A stretch of DNA of 11,113 bases from Gammaproteobacteria bacterium. GTDB lineage: Bacteria; Pseudomonadota; Gammaproteobacteria; Steroidobacterales; Steroidobacteraceae. The notes under the pieces are model-generated. The model worked only from the letters and a program-made list of their open reading frames with translations, was not told where the DNA came from and did no database searches. The stretch is from contig JASHVF010000289.1 in NCBI GenBank assembly GCA_030039615.1, positions 1 through 11,113 of the forward strand, written 5' to 3'. Both the position numbers and the translations under genes were made by a program. Positions 1-5,584 of the stretch are shown here, one piece after another (position 1 is the stretch's first letter; every line of letters begins with the position of its first letter).

Positions 1-90
<90 letters not shown>

Positions 91-144
91 CCGGTCAGGC
101 GGTTCGTGTTGACCGCGGGCGAGACTGCGCTGTCGGGATGGCCC

Positions 145-171
145 GCGGAAACGGCCGCAGGCCGTTTCCGC
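145..171. terminator. Perfect 12-bp stem-loop between convergent rpoD and DUF4404 gene
   Basis: The arms 145-156 (GCGGAAACGGCC) and 160-171 pair perfectly around a 3-nt loop. The hairpin sits in the 89-nt gap between two convergent stop codons, the usual place for a shared terminator. There is no T-tract after the stem on either strand: the plus side continues CGCTAAAAC. If it ends transcription it does so without the canonical U-run, or it acts as a 3'-end stabiliser for both mRNAs. The structure is seen directly; its role is inferred. Confidence 0.5.
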
Positions 172-179
172 CGCTAAAA

Positions 180-428
180 CTAGATGCCGGCCTTGCCGAG
201 CGCGTCGCCGATCTCGCGCAGGATCTCGGCGAGCGTCGGATGGCTCGCCTCGAACCGCACCGCCATGCGCTCGAGACGCAGCAAGGCGCCCGGACCGGCC
301 GCGCCCGGTGCACCGATGGCGTCGATCATCTTGTCGAGCTGGGCGCGCTCCTCGGCGCGCAGCGCCGCCCCTGCGCCCAGATGATCGCGCAGCCGCGCCA
401 GCAGTTCCCGCAGTCTCGTCTCGCTCAC
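180..428 (-). CDS. DUF4404-like small protein
   Basis: An 82-residue, Arg/Leu/Ala-rich, mostly helical protein beginning MSETRLRELLARLRDHLGAG. Its size, its start (short MS-x-x-RLRELL helix) and a second amphipathic helix ending in EASHPTLAEILREIGDALGKAGI resemble the DUF4404 family of small proteobacterial proteins of unknown function. No signal peptide, membrane segment or catalytic motif is visible, so it is probably cytosolic and may form a coiled coil. The start is GTG at 426-428, with a weak GGAG about nine bases upstream. It lies 15 nt after the 68-residue gene and is probably its operon partner. The family call is from memory of the pattern; the function is unknown. Confidence 0.7.
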   Translation of the reverse strand: MSETRLRELLARLRDHLGAGAALRAEERAQLDKMIDAIGAPGAAGPGALLRLERMAVRFEASHPTLAEILREIGDALGKAGI

Positions 429-443
429 CGCGAGAACTCCGCG

Positions 444-650
444 CTATCCCGCGGGGCCGAACGACCCGCCCGGGACGCCGCCGGCACCCCCGCCCTCGCC
501 AGCACCGATGAGCTCCTTCCAGGTGTGCTCGCGCCCGAGGCGCTTGCCCTTCTCGGTAAGTTTCACGCCCTCGGGCGAGAGCGTGACCATGTAGGGCTTG
601 CCGTCCACCTCGATCTCACGCTTGAGCTGTTTGTTGAGCTTGGTAGCCAT
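444..650 (-). CDS. Conserved-looking 68-residue protein with glycine-rich tail
   Basis: I do not recognise a named family. The 68-residue product begins MATKLNKQLKREIEVDGKPY and has two parts. Residues 1-48 are charged and look like a small compact fold, with a beta-like segment (DGKPYMVTLSPEGVKLTEKG) and a WKEL motif. Residues 50-68 form a Gly/Pro/Ala tail that is probably disordered. No membrane or secretion signal is seen. The ATG at 648-650 is preceded by AGAGG (656-660), and this Shine-Dalgarno overlaps the stop codon of the upstream glutathione S-transferase (659-661), so translation of the two is probably coupled. The same frame stays open far upstream, but that part only shadows the transferase. 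Confidence 0.7.
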   Translation of the reverse strand: MATKLNKQLKREIEVDGKPYMVTLSPEGVKLTEKGKRLGREHTWKELIGAGEGGGAGGVPGGSFGPAG

Positions 651-658
651 TTCAACCT

Positions 659-1267
659 CTACTTCAGCAGTCCTTCGGATTTGAGCGCTTCGATGCTGTG
701 CGGCCGCGCCCCGACACGCTCGTGCAGGCGCTTGAGCTGCGGCCAGCGGCCGATGTCGAAATTGACATGACTCCCCCAGCCTAACACCGTGAACAGGTAG
801 CCATCGGCGACCGTGTACTGATCTCCCATCAGGTAGCTTTTCGAGCCGAGCGCACCCTGCAGATAGTCGAGCCGCACGCTCAGGTTGCTGCGCACGAACT
901 CCTTGACCGCCTCGCCCGCTTCGGCGCGGAACAGCGGCGAGAAGTTCTTGTGGATCTCGGAGTTGACGAAGCTCAGCCATTCCATCAGCCGGTAGCGCTC
1001 CATGGTGCCGAAGGCGGGAGCGAGCTTCGCGGCCGGGTTGCGGTCGGCGATGTACTGCAGCACAGTGACGTTCTCGGTGAGCACCTCGCCGCTGTCGAGC
1101 CTGAGCGCCGGCACATAGCCCTTCGGGTTCACCTCGCGGAAGTCGAGCCCGTCGCCCGCCATCTTCGTCTTGCGGTCGACTTTCACCAGCTCGAATTTCA
1201 GTCCCGCCTCGCGCAGCGCGATGTTCGATGCCAGCGAGCAGGCGCCAGGCAGGTAGTAAAGCTTCAT
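659..1267 (-). CDS. Beta-class glutathione S-transferase
   Basis: A 202-residue cytosolic enzyme that conjugates glutathione to electrophiles or acts as a thiol-disulfide exchanger. It opens MKLYYLPGACSLASNIALRE, closely matching bacterial beta-class enzymes such as Proteus mirabilis GST B1-1. The class-defining Cys is at residue 10. The thioredoxin-like N-terminal domain spans about 1-80, with the cis-proline region NPKGYVPAL and the glutathione-binding pair E-N in LTENVTVLQYIAD. The helical C-terminal domain covers about 88-202, including the N-capping-box region DQYTVADGYLF. Length is typical. AGGAGG at 1275-1280 sits seven bases before the ATG. It heads a unit with the two small downstream genes. 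The physiological substrate cannot be read from the sequence. Confidence 0.93.
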   Translation of the reverse strand: MKLYYLPGACSLASNIALREAGLKFELVKVDRKTKMAGDGLDFREVNPKGYVPALRLDSGEVLTENVTVLQYIADRNPAAKLAPAFGTMERYRLMEWLSFVNSEIHKNFSPLFRAEAGEAVKEFVRSNLSVRLDYLQGALGSKSYLMGDQYTVADGYLFTVLGWGSHVNFDIGRWPQLKRLHERVGARPHSIEALKSEGLLK

Positions 1268-1375
1268 GGCCGAGCCTCCTTGTAGCGTGCGGCGCCAACT
1301 GCAGGAGGGCTGCCGCCGCGGGTGGTCATGCTAACGCATTTGGATCGCGGCGGGGTCGCCCCGGCGGCAATCCGC

Positions 1376-1381
1376 TACAAT
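1376..1381 (+). promoter_or_regulatory. Candidate -10 element of the tRNA-Ile gene
   Basis: TACAAT, a five-of-six match to the sigma-70 -10 hexamer, lies ten bases before the first base of the tRNA. No good -35 hexamer is found at 16-18 bp spacing. The stretch between it and the tRNA (CGCCGGGGTT) is GC-rich, as in stringently controlled stable-RNA promoters. A 5-bp hairpin (CGGGG/CCCCG, 1351-1363) lies just upstream. Between the transferase start (1267) and this site I see nothing else convincing. Confidence 0.4.
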
Positions 1382-1391
1382 CGCCGGGGTT

Positions 1392-1710
1392 GGGCCTGTA
1401 GCACAGCGGTTAGTGCAGGGGACTCATCGATACGGTGCCTTCGCGCGGAAACGCGCGAAGTGGACGGGATGAATTCAGGGGAACCTTCGCGCGCGTTGGC
1501 GCGCATGGCAATCCTGAGCCGAGCCGCCGGTGCACCGGCGGAAGGTGCAGAGACTACCTGAGGGCTTTGAGCGCCCTTGATGACAGGCTTCGAGCATCCC
1601 GCACCCACACGCGCCGCCGACGCGCACGGGTGAAGAGATAGTCCACTCCCGGAGGAAACTCCGGGGCAAAGTGAATCCCTTGGTCGTAGGTTCGAATCCT
1701 ACCGGGCCCA
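1392..1710 (+). tRNA. ileX: tRNA-Ile2(CAU), interrupted by a group I intron
   Basis: Exon 1 is 1392-1427 and exon 2 is 1674-1710. Joined, they fold into a full cloverleaf. The acceptor stem is GGGCCTG/CGGGCCC with one T-G pair, and the D-stem is GCAC/GTGC with G18G19 in the loop. The anticodon stem GGGGA/TCCCT holds the loop CTCATAA (anticodon CAT at 1425-1427), and the T-arm is GTAGG-TTCGAAT-CCTAC. The paired 1-72 end excludes initiator tRNA. The C4-G69 and C5-G68 pairs are those known to help TilS recognise tRNA-Ile2, which supports an isoleucine tRNA needing lysidine at position 34 rather than elongator Met. The rpoD neighbourhood agrees. The discriminator is A1710. CCA does not follow it directly: the DNA reads CTCCACCA, so CCA would have to be added after processing. 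Confidence 0.92.
1428..1673 (+). ncRNA. Group I self-splicing intron (IC3-like) in the tRNA-Ile anticodon loop
   Basis: A 246-nt intron lies between positions 36 and 37 of the tRNA, the layout of the Azoarcus tRNA-Ile(CAU) intron. The pairings read by eye are: P1 CATCG/CGGTG (1425-1429/1433-1437) with the T-G wobble at the 5' splice site; P2 1439-1447/1452-1460, 9 bp with a GAAA loop; P3 1465-1470/1596-1601; P4 around 1476-1479/1513-1516; P5 extension 1489-1494/1499-1504; P6 extension 1524-1530/1535-1541; P7 GACTA/TAGTC (1552-1556/1639-1643), the guanosine site; P8 1602-1606/1628-1632; P9 1648-1654/1659-1665 with a GAAA loop. The terminal G is 1673. The core strings AGAGACTA and GATAGTCC match my memory of group I P7 strands. 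No homing endonuclease is encoded, so spread must depend on other factors or on vertical descent. Confidence 0.93.
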
Positions 1711-1723
1711 CTCCACCAACCTT
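1682..1723 (+). repeat. 42-bp direct repeat, copy 1 (3' end of tRNA-Ile plus flank)
   Basis: This block runs from the variable loop through the T-arm, the acceptor 3' strand and 13 nt of 3' flank (CTCCACCAACCTT). It is repeated perfectly 61 bp downstream at 1743-1784. This copy is part of the functional tRNA. Duplicated tRNA 3' ends are the classic mark of tyrosine-recombinase integration sites. Confidence 0.95.
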
Positions 1724-1742
1724 CGTTTGGCGCAAGCGCAGG

Positions 1743-1784
1743 GGTCGTAGGTTCGAATCCTACCGGGCCCACTCCACCAACCTT
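1743..1784 (+). repeat. 42-bp direct repeat, copy 2 (orphan tRNA 3' end)
   Basis: Identical over 42 bp to 1682-1723, but not preceded by the 5' half of a tRNA. The 19 bp between the copies (1724-1742) contain only a short GCGC-AA-GCGC motif, so this is a tRNA fragment and not a second gene. It may be an attachment-site scar left after loss of an integrated element, or a local duplication. No integrase gene is present in the window. Confidence 0.9.
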
Positions 1785-1813
1785 TTGACCGCGGCACGCC
1801 GACGGCGGATAGT
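1785..1813 (+). promoter_or_regulatory. Candidate sigma-70 promoter of the receiver gene
   Basis: TTGACC (1785-1790, five of six) and GATAGT (1808-1813, four of six) are spaced by exactly 17 bp. The predicted start falls near 1820, only a few bases before the ATG at 1826. This agrees with the absence of a Shine-Dalgarno sequence there and suggests a nearly leaderless mRNA. The -35 begins at the base right after the end of repeat copy 2. Confidence 0.45.
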
Positions 1814-1825
1814 TCCCCGGCCGGC

Positions 1826-2206
1826 ATGGCTGACGGATCAAAAGCGCCGCAGAAAAAACGCGTCCTCGTCGCCGACGACAACGAGACCTATCGCAGTGCG
1901 CTGCTGACGGTTCTCAGGGGAGTCCCCGCGGTCGAAGTCGTCGGCCAGGCGGCGGACGGCGATGAATGCCTGCGCCTGGCCGAGGTGCTGGCGCCCGACG
2001 TCGTGCTGTTGGATGTCAATATGCCGAGCCTCAACGGGCTCGAGGTGACGCGGCGCCTGAAATCCCGGGAACGCCCGCCGCTGGTGGTGGTGCTGTCGCT
2101 GTCCGACGCCGGGACGAGCCGCGCGGCCGCGCTCGCCGCGGGCGCCGACGCCTACGTGGAGAAGTCTTCCGCGCTCACCGATCTCGTGCCGCTGCTGTCC
2201 GCGTGA
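1826..2206 (+). CDS. Stand-alone response-regulator receiver domain
   Basis: A 126-residue single receiver domain. It has the acidic pair D17-D18 (VLVADDN), the phosphoacceptor D63 (VVLLDVNMP), the conserved hydroxyl S91 (VVVLSLS) and the Lys K113 (YVEKS). It most resembles NarL/LuxR-type receivers, but it stops where a linker and DNA-binding helix-turn-helix would normally follow, so it has no output domain. It may act through protein contact, as a phosphate sink or as a relay. The NarX-like sensor kinase lies convergently 27 nt beyond its stop, a natural partner candidate. ATG at 1826 is the only good start. No ribosome-binding site is seen, and the promoter spacing suggests a leaderless message. 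Confidence 0.9.
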   Translation: MADGSKAPQKKRVLVADDNETYRSALLTVLRGVPAVEVVGQAADGDECLRLAEVLAPDVVLLDVNMPSLNGLEVTRRLKSRERPPLVVVLSLSDAGTSRAAALAAGADAYVEKSSALTDLVPLLSA

Positions 2207-2233
2207 GCGCGGCGGCTTGCCTGGCGATCGCCG

Positions 2234-4699
2234 TCAGGGCCGCATCTCCTCGCGCGCCTGGTTCGGTACCGAGCAGCTGACCAGCGTGCCGCCCCCGGGA
2301 CGCGCCCCCACGTACAGCCGCCCGCCGATGGCGTTGCACCGATAGCGCATCGAATACATTCCGTGGCCGCCCGCCGCGCCCGCGGGCTCACGGATGCCGC
2401 AGCCGTCGTCCGCCACCGTCAGCTGCAGCCGCGTGCCATCGAGCGCGAGGCCGATGTCGATGTGGCGCGCGTCGGCGTGCTTGAGCGCATTCTGCACCGC
2501 CTCCTGCGCGATGCGGAACAGATGGCCGCGGTCCTCGACCGGAATGGCCACCGCGCCCGCGGTGAGGTCCGTGAGCCGTACCTGCACGCTGCTGGTGGAG
2601 CTCGCCGCCGCAAGCCGCGCGAGGCCCGCGGCCAGATCGCCGTGGTCGGCGGCCAGCGGCGAAAGTCCGGTAACTATCCCGCGCGCGGTGACCAGACTGC
2701 GGGCAAGGATCGCGCTCACCTCGCGGAAGCCCGCGGCTGCTTCGTTGCCCGATGCGGCGCGCGCCGCAAAGGTGTCCGCCAGCAGGCGTGCCGCCGTCAG
2801 CTCCTGTCCGAGCGCGTCGTGCAGCTCGTACGCCAGGCGCCGCTGCTCGCGGGTCGCCGCACCGATCACCTCGCGCTCGAGCTTGCGCACCTCGGTGAGA
2901 TCGCGCGCCGAGCAGTGCGTATAGGCGGCTCCGGCGAGCTCGAAATGGTTCGTGACCACCTCCACATCGAACACCGAGCCGTCCTTGCGGCGGTGACGTG
3001 TATCGAAGCGCAGCGTTTCACCGCTGCGCACGCGCCGGATCAGCTCGGGGCGCGCCGCGTCCGAATGCTCGGCGTCCCAGAACGACGGATCGCGGCCGAG
3101 GAGCTCGGCGCGCGCCCAGCCGAGGGCCGCGAAGAACGAGTCGCTCGCATCGACCAGCCGTCCCTCGGCATCGAGTATGTGCAGACTATCGCTCGCCTTG
3201 CGCAGGAACACGTGGCTGCGCTGGTGCTCGATCAGCAGCCGCTGCTGCAGGTCGCGGCGCTGGGTGACGTCGCGGAAGTTGACGACGATGCCGCCAACCG
3301 CGGGATCCCGCAGCAGATTGGTGAAAGTGGCGTTCAGCCAGCGCCACTCGCCACTCTTGTGACGCACACGCGCGGTGCCCTCCACCGAGGACTCGGCGAC
3401 GGCCGCACAGGCGCTCAGCCACCTGGTCACTTCCGCGACGTGCTCCGGGTGGACGAACTCGAGCGCGCTGCGGCCGGTCAGCTCCGCGACGTCGTAGCCG
3501 AGGAGCCTGACGGTCGAGTTGCCGACGAAACGCAGCTGTCCCGCGGCGTCGGCCACCGCGACGCCGTCGGCGCTCTTCTCGACCAGCGCCTGGAAGCGCT
3601 TGCCCTGCCGCTCGACCTGCTGCTCCACCTCGCGGCGGCGCTCCTCGGCGCGCAGCGCCTGCAGCCCATAGTCGAGATCCCCGGCGAGCTCGACCAGCAG
3701 CCGCGTCTCATCCTCGTCGAAGTGCAACGGCGGCTCACTCGAGTAGAGGCTCAGCAGTCCGTAGGCGGGGACCTGCGGGCCGAGCGGCAGCGCGATCGAG
3801 CAACGAAAACCGAACTGCTCGGCACGCGCCTTCCATGGATGGCTGGTCGGCTCGGCCTGCACGTCGCGGCTGACCGAGGGCTGGCCGGAGCGGATCGCGC
3901 GTCCCGCCGGACCGCTCCCCGACGGCTGGTCCTCGGCCCAGGTGATGTCGATGCCCTCGAGATAGCCGGTCATGCCGCGTGCGGCTACCGGCCTGACGCG
4001 CTTCTCGCCCGGGGCCTCGGCCATGCCGATCCACACCAGGGAGAATCCGCCTTTCTCGACCAGGATCTGGCACATCGAATCCATGAGCTCCGTGGCGCTG
4101 CGCGCCCGCACCAGCGCCTGGTTGCACTCGCTCAGGACCCGCAGCGTGCGGTTGGTGGCACGCAGCTGCTGCAACGCGCCGCGCAGGCGCGCCGCCTCGG
4201 CGTTTCTCTGCAGCGCGATGCGCAGCGCCAGCGCCAGCAGCAGCGAGCCCGCCACGTACAGTCCGCCGAGCTGCAGCGCCATCGACTTCTCGCGGTCGTG
4301 CACCGGCGCGAGGTCTTCCGTGAGGCGCAGCATCGCGCTGTGCTGATAGGAGTAGACAATCGGCGTTGCGACCGAAACGACGGCCGGGTGTACGCCGGCG
4401 CGCCGATAGCTCGCGATGCTGAAGCCGTTGGCGGCGGTCAGCTCGAGATCGTCGAGGCTCGCGTCCGCGCCCGCGATGCTGGCGAACATGGCATCGACAT
4501 CCTGGTACTCGCCCTGCTGCAACTGCGTCGTGACGATGCGCGCGACCAGGGTCAGCTGCTGCGTGGCGCGCTGGTGCGCGATGGTCGCCTCGGCGCGATG
4601 GATCCAGATGAGCAGCAGCGCCAGCAGCGCCCCCAGCACCAGCACGACGAGCGCCAGGATGATCCAGGGTCGTGCGGCGAGTCGCTGGCGCGGGCTCAT
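2234..4699 (-). CDS. Membrane sensor histidine kinase (GAF-PAS-PAS-HisKA_3-HATPase)
   Basis: An 821-residue inner-membrane kinase. Membrane segments lie at about 11-33 and 143-162, enclosing a roughly 110-residue periplasmic domain. A GAF domain follows at about 185-350, then a short coiled linker (351-368), PAS 1 at about 369-482 (ending IVVNFRDVTQRR) and PAS 2 at about 497-605. The HisKA_3-type dimerisation helix has phosphoacceptor H627 in EQRRLAYELHDALGQEL. The ATPase domain has the N-box AQEAVQNALKHA (N737), G1 DDGCGI (764-769) and G2 GGHGMYSM. This is the NarX/LiaS kinase class, whose usual partners are LuxR-type regulators. Its ATG overlaps the TGA of the upstream PhnD-like gene (shared ATGA at 4696-4699), so the two are probably translationally coupled. 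The ligand is unknown. Confidence 0.93.
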   Translation of the reverse strand: MSPRQRLAARPWIILALVVLVLGALLALLLIWIHRAEATIAHQRATQQLTLVARIVTTQLQQGEYQDVDAMFASIAGADASLDDLELTAANGFSIASYRRAGVHPAVVSVATPIVYSYQHSAMLRLTEDLAPVHDREKSMALQLGGLYVAGSLLLALALRIALQRNAEAARLRGALQQLRATNRTLRVLSECNQALVRARSATELMDSMCQILVEKGGFSLVWIGMAEAPGEKRVRPVAARGMTGYLEGIDITWAEDQPSGSGPAGRAIRSGQPSVSRDVQAEPTSHPWKARAEQFGFRCSIALPLGPQVPAYGLLSLYSSEPPLHFDEDETRLLVELAGDLDYGLQALRAEERRREVEQQVERQGKRFQALVEKSADGVAVADAAGQLRFVGNSTVRLLGYDVAELTGRSALEFVHPEHVAEVTRWLSACAAVAESSVEGTARVRHKSGEWRWLNATFTNLLRDPAVGGIVVNFRDVTQRRDLQQRLLIEHQRSHVFLRKASDSLHILDAEGRLVDASDSFFAALGWARAELLGRDPSFWDAEHSDAARPELIRRVRSGETLRFDTRHRRKDGSVFDVEVVTNHFELAGAAYTHCSARDLTEVRKLEREVIGAATREQRRLAYELHDALGQELTAARLLADTFAARAASGNEAAAGFREVSAILARSLVTARGIVTGLSPLAADHGDLAAGLARLAAASSTSSVQVRLTDLTAGAVAIPVEDRGHLFRIAQEAVQNALKHADARHIDIGLALDGTRLQLTVADDGCGIREPAGAAGGHGMYSMRYRCNAIGGRLYVGARPGGGTLVSCSVPNQAREEMRP

Positions 4700-5571
4700 C
4701 GATGCGGGTGGGCGCCGCCCGCGGGCGCCTGCATGAGCGCGCGCAGGTTGTCGTAGTCGCTGTCGCGCACCGGCACGAGTGCGGTCATCGCGGGATCGAG
4801 CGCCGTCATGACTGCCTTGCCCGCGGGCGACTGCGGCAGCGCCAGCAGCGTGCGCCGCACGGTGTCGACGTCGCGCGCCGGGAGGGTGCTGCTCGCGACG
4901 AACAGGTGATCGGCAACCGGCGGCTCGTGGGCGAGCGCGCGCAGACCGCGCGCCGCGTACTCGACAAACACCTCCTCGCGGACCGCGCCGGCGTCGACGT
5001 CACCGGCGAGCACCGCGAGCGCGACGTTGCGGTGCGCGCCGAGAAAGACGGCCCGGCCGAGCGCGCTCTGCGGCACGCCCGCGGCACGCAGCATGACCAG
5101 CGGCACCACCGCGCTCATGGTCGACTCGGGGTCGCCGAAGGCGAAGCGCTTGCCCGCAAGGTCCTGCAGCGAGTGCAGCGCGCTGTCCTCGCGCACGATG
5201 ATTTCTCCGTGCAGCAGCGGGTCGCCGCCGATCACCTGGCGCGCAAGCAGCGGCTTGGCGCCATACCTCGCGACCATCATCACGTAAGTGGCCGGCCCCA
5301 GATAGGCGAGATCGACGCTGTCGCCGCCGATCGCCGCGACATGCTCCTCGTAGCTGCGCCCGACGCGCACCGTGACCGGGCGGCCCAGCGCGCGGGCCAG
5401 CGCCTCGGCGAGCGGCGTGAAACGGGTGTTGATCTCCGCGGCCGGCAGGTACGGGTGCACGGCCAGCACCAGCGGCCCACCGGCCGGGGCGTCCGCCGCT
5501 TCGCCGGCAGAGGCGCGCACCGCGGCGAGTGCCAGCACGCACACCGCGACCACCCCTCCGATGCGCCGCAT
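4696..5571 (-). CDS. PhnD-like periplasmic substrate-binding protein
   Basis: A 291-residue protein with a Sec signal peptide (MRRIGGVVAVCVLALAAVRA, probable cleavage after ASA near residue 22, no lipobox Cys). The mature part matches the PhnD / phosphate-phosphonate binding family: early PLVLAVHPYLPAAEINTRFTP, VDLAYLGPATYV, FGDPESTMSAVVPLVML (146-161) and DVDAGAVREEVF. No ABC permease or ATPase is nearby. It is directly coupled to the kinase gene, so its likelier job is ligand capture for the sensor, comparable to the PhnD-like domain fused in TtrS or to TorT with TorS. The start was set at 5569-5571 because GGGAGG (5577-5582) lies five bases upstream and a signal peptide begins there. The frame is open further upstream, without signal or ribosome site. 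The true ligand is unknown. Confidence 0.88.
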   Translation of the reverse strand: MRRIGGVVAVCVLALAAVRASAGEAADAPAGGPLVLAVHPYLPAAEINTRFTPLAEALARALGRPVTVRVGRSYEEHVAAIGGDSVDLAYLGPATYVMMVARYGAKPLLARQVIGGDPLLHGEIIVREDSALHSLQDLAGKRFAFGDPESTMSAVVPLVMLRAAGVPQSALGRAVFLGAHRNVALAVLAGDVDAGAVREEVFVEYAARGLRALAHEPPVADHLFVASSTLPARDVDTVRRTLLALPQSPAGKAVMTALDPAMTALVPVRDSDYDNLRALMQAPAGGAHPHR

Positions 5572-5584
5572 GCCCGCCTCCCGC

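Noticed and set aside
444..1298. Extension of the 68-residue protein to a 284-residue protein
   Set aside because: The added part is an out-of-frame reading of the glutathione S-transferase gene. The inner ATG has a good ribosome site.
1724..1784. A second complete tRNA gene
   Set aside because: Only the T-arm and acceptor 3' strand are present. There is no D-arm, anticodon arm or 5' acceptor strand, so it is a fragment.
1475..1881. Minus-strand reading frames with GPVGFEPTT and WSGPGRIRTYD peptides
   Set aside because: These are translations of the reverse complement of the tRNA T-arm and acceptor end, a well-known false protein pattern. They overlap the tRNA and its repeat.
2223..2232. 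GGCGATCGCC palindrome as a terminator between the convergent receiver and kinase genes
   Set aside because: A 10-bp palindrome cannot form a useful hairpin and no T-run follows. It looks like chance in GC-rich DNA.
2363..4756. Very long plus-strand open frame opposite the kinase
   Set aside because: High GC leaves antisense frames open. The product is a low-complexity Arg/Ala/Gln-rich sequence with no domain, while the minus strand encodes a clear kinase.
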